Source of the DNA: Desulfobacterales bacterium
Lineage (GTDB): Bacteria; Desulfobacterota; Desulfobacteria; Desulfobacterales; BuS5
DNA length: 7,096 nucleotides
Assembly (NCBI GenBank): GCA_016735355.1
Contig: JAERRQ010000039.1
Location: forward strand, 1 to 7,096
Reading direction: 5' to 3'
A program made the translations under genes and the position numbers. The notes under the pieces were generated by a model, which was given only the letters and a program-made list of their open reading frames with translations, had not been told where the DNA came from and did no database searches. Shown piece after piece: positions 1-5,848 of this stretch. The first letter of the stretch is position 1, and each line of letters opens with the position of its first letter.

Positions 1-570
1 GCCATGTATCATTTTAATGACAAGCTTTACTTTTGGGGCCTCAAACCTTTGACTAAAGGTTATATTGCGATTACTTCCGAAAGGATGCGCTCAGGGGTGG
101 AAAATTTTTTTTCCAACATTGCCACGCCAATACGACTTGTGAGCTGTATCCTCCAATTTAAAATTAAAAACGCCGGAACGGAAACTGCGAGATTTGCCAT
201 CAACAGTACAGTGGGGGTACTCGGTTTTGGAGATCCTGCAAGAAAATATTACGGCTTGAAACCTAAAGATGAAGACCTTGGTCAGACCTTTGGATTTTAT
301 GGTGTAGGCAATGGTTTCTATATAGTCTGGCCGGTTTTTGGGCCATCATCTATCCGTGATTCAGTCGGCATGATTGGTGATATGTTTCTTGACCCTATAT
401 TTTATGTTAAACCCCGGGAAGCGGCCATAGGAATTAGAAGCTATAAAACAGTAAACCGGACATCTTTTAAAATAGGCGATTATGAAGCGATGAAAGCCGC
501 AGCAATAGACCCTTACGAAGCGCTAAAGGATGCATATATACAGAATCGTATAAAAAAAATAAATGAATGA
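1..570 (+). CDS. mlaA: MlaA/VacJ-family phospholipid-transport lipoprotein, 5' truncated
   Basis: The frame is open from base 1, so the gene begins outside the window; the ATG at base 4 is an internal Met of a conserved stretch (AMYHFNDKLYFW), not the start. About 189 residues remain, against roughly 250 in E. coli MlaA, so the signal peptide, lipobox and the usual DPxEPxNR segment are missing. Recognisable family blocks are FNDKLYFWGLKP, NFFSNIATPIR, AGTETARFAINSTVGVLGFGDPA and the YGVGNGFYIVWPVFGPSSIRDSVG region. Family knowledge: MlaA is an outer-membrane lipoprotein that removes misplaced phospholipids from the outer leaflet and passes them to the Mla periplasmic and ABC transport components, keeping lipid asymmetry. 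No mla ABC genes are visible here; they may lie upstream or elsewhere. The stop codon lies 9 bases before serA, and the serA ribosome-binding site overlaps it, so the two genes are probably cotranscribed. The C-terminal tail (after about residue 165) is charged and less conserved. Confidence 0.9.
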   Translation, partial: AMYHFNDKLYFWGLKPLTKGYIAITSERMRSGVENFFSNIATPIRLVSCILQFKIKNAGTETARFAINSTVGVLGFGDPARKYYGLKPKDEDLGQTFGFYGVGNGFYIVWPVFGPSSIRDSVGMIGDMFLDPIFYVKPREAAIGIRSYKTVNRTSFKIGDYEAMKAAAIDPYEALKDAYIQNRIKKINE

Positions 571-579
571 GGAGAGTTA

Positions 580-2160
580 ATGAAGGTACTGGTAAGTGAT
601 AATCTCGGCCAAATCGGCATCGAGATGTTTCAGAAAGAGAATAATATTGATGTTGATGTTAAAACAGGGCTTGCTCCTGATGAATTAAAAGATATCATCT
701 CCGAATATGATGCGCTGGTTATTAGAAGCGCAACTAAAGTAACCGAAGAACTTCTTGAGGCCGCAACCAGCTTGAAAGTAGTGGGCCGGGCCGGGATAGG
801 ACTTGATAATGTTGATATTCCCGCAGCCACAAAACGGGGCGTTGTGGTTATGAACACACCTGGTGGCAATGTGATCACCACGGCCGAGCATGCTATCGCC
901 ATGATTCTTTCCCTGACGCGTAATATTCCGGCGGGAACTTCATCATTAAAGGGAGGATTATGGAATAAAAAAAAACTACAGGGAAGAGAAATTTATAACA
1001 AAACACTGGGGTTGATCGGTTTTGGAAAAATCGGTTCAATAGTCGCGGATCGCGCCCGGGGTCTTAAGATGAAGGTTATTGTGTATGATCCTTTTGTTAC
1101 TCCGGAGCTTATTGAAAAGGCCGGTGTTGAATCTGTTTCCCTGGAGGAGCTGTACAGCAGGTCCGATTATATTACTATTCATGTTCCAAAAATGAAAGAG
1201 ACCATCGGTTTGCTTAATGAAGATGCCTTTAATCAAATGAAGGCCGGTGTAATGGTGGTAAATTGTGCACGCGGTGGAATTATTGATGAAACAGCCCTGT
1301 ACAATGCCATGAAATCCGGCAAGGTGTCCGGCGCGGCTCTGGACGTTTTTCAATCCGAGCCTCCCGGTGAATCACCTCTTTTTGAATTCGACCGGTTTAT
1401 ATGCACGCCCCATCTGGGCGCATCAACCAGGGAGGCACAGACGAATGTAGCCGTTGCGGTTGCAGGTCAGATAATAGAATACCTTAATACCGGAACAATC
1501 CTTAATGCCGTCAATGTCCCTTCAGTTACAGGCGACCTGCTTGACAAACTCGGCCCTTTTTTAACAATCGCAGACCGGATGGGGTGCTTGCTTGCTCAGC
1601 TTATAGATTCTCCCTTAAAAGAAGTTGTTATTGAATATCGCGGCGATTTTCAGGGACTCGACATGTCTCCTGCATCGACTGCGGTTTTAAAGGGGCTCCT
1701 CTCTTCAGCAGTTAAAGATGATGTCAATTTTGTTAATGCTAGTGTTATAGCAAAAGAAAGAGGCATAAAGGTTTTGGAGACCTCAAGCTCTGAATCTGAA
1801 GACTATATAAATTTGATTACGGTTAAAGCGATAACCACCGGGGCGACAACCACTGTTGCGGGCACAATTTTCGGCAAGCATGATCCGAGAGTTGTAAAAA
1901 TAAATAATTTCAGGCTGGAACTTATTCCAAGGGGTTATCTGGCTTTGATACAAAATATAGACAAGCCCGGCGCCATAGGAAGCATCGGCACGGTTCTTGG
2001 CGAGCATAAAATTAATATAGCAAGGATGCAGGTGGGGCAGGAAGAGGACGGTGAAAGAAATATTATATTTTTGCGCACAGACACTCCTTTTACTGATGAA
2101 GTGATAGAACGCCTCAGAAGCCTGCCCCTGGTTAAGACGGTAATACCACTTGAGCTTTGA
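580..2160 (+). CDS. serA: D-3-phosphoglycerate dehydrogenase, long ACT-domain form
   Basis: This enzyme oxidises 3-phosphoglycerate to 3-phosphohydroxypyruvate with NAD, the first step of serine synthesis in the cytoplasm. At 526 residues it matches the long SerA form. The order is an N-terminal substrate domain (about 1-100, with VGRAGIGLDNVD), a Rossmann NAD domain (about 100-285, GFGKIG at 147-152 followed by acidic D170), a return to the substrate domain, an intervening ASB-type domain (about 320-450), and a C-terminal ACT domain (about 453-526, starting YLALIQNIDKPGAIG). The catalytic set is visible: R231 in NCARGG, E260 in QSEPP and H278 in TPHLGAST. The ACT domain suggests feedback by serine, which is family knowledge and not proven here. 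The ATG at 580 has AGGAG at 570-574, five bases upstream. An A9 run at 967-975 encodes K130-K132. The gene is followed after 22 bases by the DUF1844 gene. Confidence 0.97.
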   Translation: MKVLVSDNLGQIGIEMFQKENNIDVDVKTGLAPDELKDIISEYDALVIRSATKVTEELLEAATSLKVVGRAGIGLDNVDIPAATKRGVVVMNTPGGNVITTAEHAIAMILSLTRNIPAGTSSLKGGLWNKKKLQGREIYNKTLGLIGFGKIGSIVADRARGLKMKVIVYDPFVTPELIEKAGVESVSLEELYSRSDYITIHVPKMKETIGLLNEDAFNQMKAGVMVVNCARGGIIDETALYNAMKSGKVSGAALDVFQSEPPGESPLFEFDRFICTPHLGASTREAQTNVAVAVAGQIIEYLNTGTILNAVNVPSVTGDLLDKLGPFLTIADRMGCLLAQLIDSPLKEVVIEYRGDFQGLDMSPASTAVLKGLLSSAVKDDVNFVNASVIAKERGIKVLETSSSESEDYINLITVKAITTGATTTVAGTIFGKHDPRVVKINNFRLELIPRGYLALIQNIDKPGAIGSIGTVLGEHKINIARMQVGQEEDGERNIIFLRTDTPFTDEVIERLRSLPLVKTVIPLEL

Positions 2161-2170
2161 TTTTTTGAGC

Positions 2171-2175
2171 GGGAG
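2171..2175 (+). promoter_or_regulatory. Shine-Dalgarno site for the DUF1844 gene
   Basis: GGGAG lies 7 bases before the ATG at 2183. It fixes the start there, rather than at the upstream in-frame TTG at 2150, which would overlap serA and has no comparable site. Confidence 0.65.
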
Positions 2176-2182
2176 AAAAAAG

Positions 2183-2485
2183 ATGTCCGATGAAAAAGGT
2201 TTCGTGTTAAAAGAGAATGAGTCGGCAGAAACTCGGCAGGACATGATGCCGGGGATTGGTTTTTCTACATTCATCATGTCCTTGAATTCATCTGTTCTTG
2301 TAAGTCTTGGTATAATGGATGATCCGGTGACCGGACAAAAAAGTAAAGATCTGGTTATGGGGAAACAGACCATCGATGTTTTAAGTATGCTGCAAGAAAA
2401 GACCAGGGGCAACTTGACCTCTGAGGAGGACAGCCTCCTGAAGCATCTCCTATACGAACTGCGTATGCTTTATGTCAAACAATAG
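2183..2485 (+). CDS. DUF1844 domain small protein
   Basis: This 100-residue protein is of unknown function and I recognise it as DUF1844. The family block runs from about residue 32 to the end: FSTFIMSLNSSVLVSLG, then DPVTGQKSKDL, the KQTIDVLSMLQEKTRGNLT segment and LLKHLLYELRMLYVKQ. The first 30 residues are charged and poorly conserved, as is usual for the family. It has no signal peptide or clear membrane helix, so it is probably cytoplasmic; the helical C-terminal half could mediate oligomerisation (inference). The start at ATG 2183 is chosen because of the GGGAG site; a TTG at 2150 would add 11 residues and overlap the serA stop. It sits between serA and ispE with gaps of 22 and 30 bases, so it is likely cotranscribed with them. 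No biochemical role can be assigned from sequence. Confidence 0.88.
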   Translation: MSDEKGFVLKENESAETRQDMMPGIGFSTFIMSLNSSVLVSLGIMDDPVTGQKSKDLVMGKQTIDVLSMLQEKTRGNLTSEEDSLLKHLLYELRMLYVKQ

Positions 2486-2515
2486 TAGGGATTCTGGTTT
2501 TAGATATAAATTTTA

Positions 2516-3397
2516 ATGACTATTTCTCAAAGATCCCTGATTGATCCTTCAGGGCGGATCAAGGTTCTTTCACCGGCCAAAGTCAATCTTTTTTTACATA
2601 TTACAGGGAAAAGACCGGATGGATTTCATGATCTGGTCTCTCTGATGTGCTGCATTAATCTTTATGATACGCTCTATATCAATTTGGGTGCTGAAAAGAC
2701 AGGCATTACATGCACCCATCCAGAAGTTCCTTTAGATAAGACAAACATAGCCCTTCAAGCCGCAATCGTCTTCCTCAAGTCCATCGATATTGATGAAACA
2801 GTCGGGATTCATATAACAAAACGAATACCTGTCGGTGCAGGCCTGGGCGGAGGGAGCAGCAATGCCGCCGCAGTTCTTCGGGCATTGAATCATTATTATG
2901 ATTATCCTTTTTCCATGGGTGAATTAATTTCAATGGGGCTCTCCCTTGGAGCCGATGTTCTTTTTTTGATTTTCCGCAACCCTGCCATTGTTTCCGGAAT
3001 AGGTGAAAAGATCGAATCGTTTTCCGGTTTATCAAGCAGGCATCTTTTATTGATATATCCGGGGGTAAGCATATCGACTGCAGGGGTATTTAAAAAATAC
3101 GATTTAAGATTGACAAAAATCAAAAAAAAAATTAAAGTTAGCTTTTTGCTAAAGGGCAAAATTGGAATTGAATCCCTGTTAAGGAATGATCTTGAGGAGG
3201 TTGCGGCGGCAGCTTATCCTGAAATATCTGATGCAAAAAAGGCTCTTTTGAGCAAGGGAGCTCAAGAGAGCCTTATGACGGGAAGCGGATCCGCTGTTTT
3301 TGGCCTTTTTTCTGATTTTAGCAGGGCAAAAGCAGCCCGCGATGCCCTTTTGCATAATGTTAACTGGCAGCTTTTTCTCACTGAGCTGATTCTTTAA
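2516..3397 (+). CDS. ispE: 4-diphosphocytidyl-2-C-methyl-D-erythritol kinase
   Basis: This GHMP-family kinase phosphorylates CDP-methylerythritol at the 2-hydroxyl using ATP, the fourth step of the non-mevalonate (MEP) isoprenoid pathway. It has 293 residues, close to the 283 of E. coli IspE. The substrate motif LSPAKVNLFLHI (18-29) carries catalytic K22; the ATP loop PVGAGLGGGSSNAA is at 105-118; catalytic D147 lies in LGADV; the C-terminal GHMP motif MTGSGSAVFG is at 254-263. The residue after DV is Leu149, where the family usually has Pro. Residues 196-216 are Lys-rich and encoded partly by an A10 run at 3122-3131. The start is uncertain: an in-frame stop lies at 2507-2509, ATG 2516 is the first ATG, and no Shine-Dalgarno site is visible. 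A strong inverted repeat lies at 3239-3274. tRNA-Gln follows after 15 bases. Confidence 0.95.
   Translation: MTISQRSLIDPSGRIKVLSPAKVNLFLHITGKRPDGFHDLVSLMCCINLYDTLYINLGAEKTGITCTHPEVPLDKTNIALQAAIVFLKSIDIDETVGIHITKRIPVGAGLGGGSSNAAAVLRALNHYYDYPFSMGELISMGLSLGADVLFLIFRNPAIVSGIGEKIESFSGLSSRHLLLIYPGVSISTAGVFKKYDLRLTKIKKKIKVSFLLKGKIGIESLLRNDLEEVAAAAYPEISDAKKALLSKGAQESLMTGSGSAVFGLFSDFSRAKAARDALLHNVNWQLFLTELIL
3239..3274. repeat. 15-bp inverted repeat in ispE; terminator-like on the minus strand
   Basis: The arms 3239-3253 and 3260-3274 pair along all 15 positions, with one G-U wobble when read as sense RNA and the corresponding A-C mismatch on the minus strand, around a 6-base loop (AAGGGA). On the plus strand an A6 run (3235-3240) precedes it. 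Read on the minus strand this is a stem followed by six T, the shape of an intrinsic terminator. On the plus strand it is followed by ATGACGGG, so it is not a sense terminator. It encodes about K242-L253 of IspE, just before the conserved MTGSGSAVFG motif. The repeat is seen directly; any function is inference. Confidence 0.7.
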
Positions 3398-3412
3398 TTA
3401 TATAGGCTTTAA

Positions 3413-3487
3413 TGGGGCGTCGTCAAGTGGTAAGACACAGGATTTTGGTTCCTGCATTCGGAGGTTCGAATCCTCTCGCCCCAGCCA
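3413..3487 (+). tRNA. tRNA-Gln (anticodon UUG), CCA encoded
   Basis: A complete cloverleaf can be drawn. The acceptor arms TGGGGCG (3413-3419) and CGCCCCA (3477-3483) pair perfectly, including the U1-A72 pair typical of bacterial tRNA-Gln. The anticodon stem is CAGGA (3438-3442) with TCCTG (3450-3454), and the loop TTTTGGT places anticodon TTG at 3445-3447, reading CAA and, by wobble, CAG. The T arm is GGAGG (3460-3464) with CCTCT (3472-3476) and loop TTCGAAT. The discriminator is G3484 and CCA is encoded at 3485-3487. It lies 15 bases after ispE and 77 before prs, with no recognisable promoter or terminator of its own, so it is probably released from a longer transcript by RNase P and 3' processing. 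Confidence 0.97.
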
Positions 3488-3513
3488 TATGATATTTGAG
3501 GGCTTGATTTCTG

Positions 3514-3543
3514 AATGAAGATATTAATAATGAAGATATTAAT
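3514..3543. repeat. Perfect 15-bp tandem duplication upstream of prs
   Basis: The unit AATGAAGATATTAAT occurs twice with no spacer (3514-3528 and 3529-3543), ending 21 bases before the prs ATG. It looks like a recent slippage or duplication event. Because the unit is 15 bases it keeps all reading frames. In the prs frame it reads NEDIN twice, and in the next frame MKILI twice. It lies in the untranslated gap, so it changes the leader length before prs. Confidence 0.85.
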
Positions 3544-3568
3544 TTTGATAGATGGAATGACCTTATGA
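3515..3568 (+). other. Possible 17-codon leader ORF overlapping the prs start
   Basis: ATG at 3515 opens a 17-codon frame that reads [17 protein letters not shown] and stops at TGA 3566-3568, which overlaps the prs start codon as ATGA. The overlap is the layout seen in translational coupling, and prs has only a poor Shine-Dalgarno site of its own. The candidate site for this ORF, GAGGG at 3498-3502, is 12 bases from the ATG, which is long. The region is AT-rich, so a short frame by chance is quite possible. Translation is not established. Confidence 0.2.
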
Positions 3569-4503
3569 ATGGAATGTCATTATTTGCCGGAAACTCCAAT
3601 TCCGCGTTAGCCCAAAAAATTTCAGTTTATCTTGATAAACCTCTTGGTTCTGCCACGGTCAAGACCTTTAGCGATGGCGAGATTCAGATTGAAATTAAGG
3701 AAAATGTAAGGGGAAAAGATGTTTTTTTGCTTCAGTCTACCTGTGCTCCTGTAAATGATAACCTGGTAGAACTTCTGCTAATGCTGGATGCTTTCAAGCG
3801 TGCTTCGGCAAGCAGAATTACAGCCGTAATACCTTACTACGGGTACGCAAGGCAGGATAAAAAAGTAGCTCCGCGCGTACCGATCAGCGCAAAATTGATC
3901 GCAGATTTATTGACCGCTTCAGGCGCTACCAGGGTGATTACTATGGATCTGCATGCCGGCCAGATCCAGGGTTTTTTTAATATCCCGGTTGACAATCTTT
4001 ATGCAGCTCCTGTGATCATTGAATATGTTAAAGAAAAATTCGACCATGATCTCGTGATAGTCTCGCCTGATGCCGGAGGCGCTGAAAGGGCAAGAGCCTT
4101 TGCCAAGCGGCTCAAGGCCGGCCTGGCAGTTATTGACAAGCGGAGAAGCGCTCCCAATCAGGCTAAAGCCATGGCGGTTATAGGTGATGTAAAAGAAAAA
4201 ATAACGATAATTCTTGATGATATGGTTGATACTGCCGGTACATTAACAGAAGCTGCGGCAGCATTGAATTCAAAAGGAGCTCATGAGGTTCATGCCTGCT
4301 GTTCTCATCCTGTCCTGTCAGGCCCGGCCCTCCAGCGTATTAATGATTCGGTCTTGAAAAGCCTTTTGGTGACCGATACAATTCCGCTGAGTAAAAACGC
4401 AGCCGAGTGCGATAAGATCAAGGTCCTTACCATAGCCGACATAGTTGGGGAAGCGATGATCCGATGCCATAACGGAGATTCCGTAACTTCTCTTTTTGTT
4501 TAA
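3565..4503 (+). CDS. prs: Ribose-phosphate pyrophosphokinase (PRPP synthetase)
   Basis: The enzyme transfers pyrophosphate from ATP to ribose 5-phosphate, giving PRPP and AMP for purine, pyrimidine, histidine, tryptophan and NAD synthesis in the cytoplasm. Its 312 residues fit the usual class I length (about 310-320). Visible motifs are [10 protein letters not shown] (35-44), [10 protein letters not shown] (91-100) in the ATP site, [11 protein letters not shown] (128-138) with metal-binding H130, SPDAGG (167-172), catalytic DKRR (191-194), and the PRPP loop DDMVDTAGT (218-226). The typical C-terminal SLF ending is present. All expected catalytic residues are in place. ATG 3565 gives the normal family N terminus ([12 protein letters not shown]); no ATG, GTG or TTG lies upstream in frame before the stop at 3505-3507. 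The ribosome-binding site is weak (TGGA at 3553-3556), so coupling to upstream translation is possible. rplY follows after 42 AT-rich bases. Confidence 0.97.
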   Translation: MNGMSLFAGNSNSALAQKISVYLDKPLGSATVKTFSDGEIQIEIKENVRGKDVFLLQSTCAPVNDNLVELLLMLDAFKRASASRITAVIPYYGYARQDKKVAPRVPISAKLIADLLTASGATRVITMDLHAGQIQGFFNIPVDNLYAAPVIIEYVKEKFDHDLVIVSPDAGGAERARAFAKRLKAGLAVIDKRRSAPNQAKAMAVIGDVKEKITIILDDMVDTAGTLTEAAAALNSKGAHEVHACCSHPVLSGPALQRINDSVLKSLLVTDTIPLSKNAAECDKIKVLTIADIVGEAMIRCHNGDSVTSLFV

Positions 4504-4531
4504 AAATTTTTTCCGAATCTTATATTATTTT

Positions 4532-4537
4532 AGGAGG
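4532..4537 (+). promoter_or_regulatory. Strong Shine-Dalgarno site for rplY, supporting a TTG start
   Basis: A perfect AGGAGG lies 8 bases before TTG 4546, separated by a T-rich spacer. It decides the start: the encoded N terminus MDFVELKANIRK matches the L25 family, and no ATG is near. Confidence 0.8.
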
Positions 4538-4545
4538 TTCTTTTT

Positions 4546-5196
4546 TTGGATTTTGTTGAATTAAAAGCAAATATTAGAAAAACATCCGGTTCCGGCGTTG
4601 CTCGGACATTGAGATCTGCCGGAAAAGTCCCTGCGGTGCTTTACGGCCCGTCAATAGATCCTATTTTACTCTCTCTCGACGTTAAGGAATTTGAGACGAG
4701 CTTAAAAAAGGGCAAAGTAGGCCTGTCCATCTATAATTTGGCCATTCAAAATGGAAATACCACTAACAGGTCGGTAATGATTAAAGAGTTGCAAACCGAT
4801 CCCATTACAAGAATGTTTCTGCATGTTGATTTTTATGAAATCACAATGGACCGCAAAATAAAGGTCCACGTTCCCGTTATTCCAATAGGCAAGTCAAAAG
4901 GCGTGGAACTTGGAGGGATTTTGCAGGTAATCAGGCGTGAAATCGAGGTATTCTGCTTACCGAATGAAGCTCCCAAGACTATTGAAATAGACATAACAGA
5001 TCTTGATATAGGTGATTCAGTTCATATTGAAGATATTTCTTTGGATGGAGATGTTGAAATCCCGGCGGAAGTAAATTTTACAGTTATTACTGTAATAGGA
5101 GCAAGGGTTGATGAAGAATTAGAGGAAGAGGCCGAAGAAGTCGAAGAAGAAGAGGCTGAAGAAGGAGATGCTTCTGAAAGCAAGGGAGATGAGTAA
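4546..5196 (+). CDS. rplY: 50S ribosomal protein L25, CTC (long) form
   Basis: This protein binds 5S rRNA in the large ribosomal subunit; the long CTC form is linked to general stress in Bacillus (family knowledge). It has 216 residues. The N-terminal L25 domain spans about 1-95: ELKANIRKTSGSGVARTLRSAG, then KVPAVLYGP and the LQTDPITRMFLHVDFYEI segment. The CTC beta domain spans about 96-187, including VPVIPIGKSKGVELGGILQ and EAPKTIEIDITDLDIGDSVHI. The C-terminal tail (189-216) is strongly acidic, 18 of 28 residues being Asp or Glu, encoded by a purine-rich GAA/GAG tract; such tails vary in this family. The start is TTG at 4546 behind a perfect AGGAGG. The stop lies 3 bases before pth, and the pth ribosome-binding site sits inside the end of this gene, so the pair should be cotranscribed and perhaps coupled. 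Confidence 0.95.
   Translation: MDFVELKANIRKTSGSGVARTLRSAGKVPAVLYGPSIDPILLSLDVKEFETSLKKGKVGLSIYNLAIQNGNTTNRSVMIKELQTDPITRMFLHVDFYEITMDRKIKVHVPVIPIGKSKGVELGGILQVIRREIEVFCLPNEAPKTIEIDITDLDIGDSVHIEDISLDGDVEIPAEVNFTVITVIGARVDEELEEEAEEVEEEEAEEGDASESKGDE
5184..5188 (+). promoter_or_regulatory. Shine-Dalgarno site for pth inside the rplY 3' end
   Basis: GGGAG lies 11 bases before TTG 5200 and within the last codons of rplY. Spacing is longer than ideal, but no better site or start is near, and the N terminus (LIIGLGNPG by residues 7-15) fits Pth. Confidence 0.55.
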
Positions 5197-5199
5197 TCT

Positions 5200-5787
5200 T
5201 TGGCTGATGAAACCCGCCTTATTATCGGTCTTGGCAACCCCGGCGAAGAGTACATAAAAACACGTCATAATGCCGGCTTCATGGTCATAGATGCTATTTC
5301 GGATACTTTTGCGATTGCCCTTGATAAAAAAAAATTTGATGCCGAATTCGGGCGTGGCTCCATAGAAGGAGTTGAAGTTATTCTGGTAAAGCCTCAATCT
5401 TTTATGAACAGAAGCGGCCCTCCGGTGCAGAAACTAGCGGCCTATTTTAAAATATCAACCCAGGATATTCTGGTCATTCATGATGATATTGACCTCAATT
5501 TAGGAAGATTAAAAATAAAAGAGAAAGGAGGGGGTGGCGGACATAATGGTATAAAATCGCTGATCAATGCTTTAAATGGCGTTAATTTTTCAAGACTTAA
5601 AATAGGAATCGGGCGCCCCAATGAGCATATGGGCATTATTAACCATGTTCTTGGCAGATTCACGTCTAAAGAGTCTGAAGTCATGGAACAGGCCATTGCC
5701 AGAGCAAAGGCGGCGGTTGTTAAGATACTTTGTAATGGTATCAAGGAAGGAATGAACAGGTTTAATGTAAATTTTATTGACTGTTAA
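5200..5787 (+). CDS. pth: Peptidyl-tRNA hydrolase
   Basis: Pth cleaves the ester bond of peptidyl-tRNAs that drop off stalled ribosomes, recycling tRNA in the cytoplasm. Its 195 residues are the normal length (194 in E. coli). The active-site set is intact: N13 in GLGNPG, catalytic H23 in YIKTRHNAG, N70 in SFMN, D95 in IHDDIDL and N116 in GGGGGHNG; RLKIGIGRP follows as expected. The start is TTG 5200: it yields MADETRLIIGLGNPG with the usual short lead before the motif. It lies 3 bases after rplY, whose product also serves translation, and the rplY-pth pairing is common in bacteria. An A9 run at 5326-5334 encodes K43-K45. The last codons overlap a promoter-like TTGACT that may serve hppA. Confidence 0.96.
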   Translation: MADETRLIIGLGNPGEEYIKTRHNAGFMVIDAISDTFAIALDKKKFDAEFGRGSIEGVEVILVKPQSFMNRSGPPVQKLAAYFKISTQDILVIHDDIDLNLGRLKIKEKGGGGGHNGIKSLINALNGVNFSRLKIGIGRPNEHMGIINHVLGRFTSKESEVMEQAIARAKAAVVKILCNGIKEGMNRFNVNFIDC

Positions 5788-5807
5788 GAGGCCTTTACGA
5801 TTATAAA
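5777..5807 (+). promoter_or_regulatory. Candidate sigma-70-type promoter for hppA
   Basis: TTGACT (5777-5782, one mismatch to TTGACA) overlaps the pth stop region, and TATAAA (5802-5807, one mismatch to TATAAT) follows after 19 bases, slightly longer than the ideal 17. Transcription would begin near 5814, leaving a leader of about 70 bases before hppA. It is placed at the largest intergenic gap of the window and before a gene of unrelated function, which supports it, but AT-rich sequence gives such matches by chance. Confidence 0.4.
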
Positions 5808-5848
5808 TTTAACTCAGCCGTGTATGGGTGAATAAAATTTTAATTTTG

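Noticed and set aside
99..114. GGAAAA/TTTTCC hairpin with a T8 run in the mlaA-type gene
   Set aside because: It simply encodes the conserved ENFFSN motif; the stem is AT-rich and weak and sits deep in coding sequence.
2150..2182. Longer start (TTG 2150) for the DUF1844 gene
   Set aside because: It overlaps the serA stop and has no suitable ribosome-binding site; ATG 2183 has GGGAG at good spacing.
1783..2412. 209-codon minus-strand open frame
   Set aside because: It is a shadow of serA and the DUF1844 gene, crosses their boundary, and shows no recognisable family.
3504..3532. TTGATT -35-like element upstream of prs
   Set aside because: The AT-rich sequence downstream offers no -10 match better than 4 of 6 at an acceptable spacing.
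4496..4526. TTGTTT/TATATT promoter-like pair before rplY
   Set aside because: The -35 matches only at TTG and the AT-rich gap makes a chance -10 likely; cotranscription with prs is simpler.
5524..5550. Strong internal Shine-Dalgarno-like tract followed by ATG in pth
   Set aside because: The G-rich tract encodes the conserved Gly loop; the ATG at 5546 is out of frame and stops after two codons.
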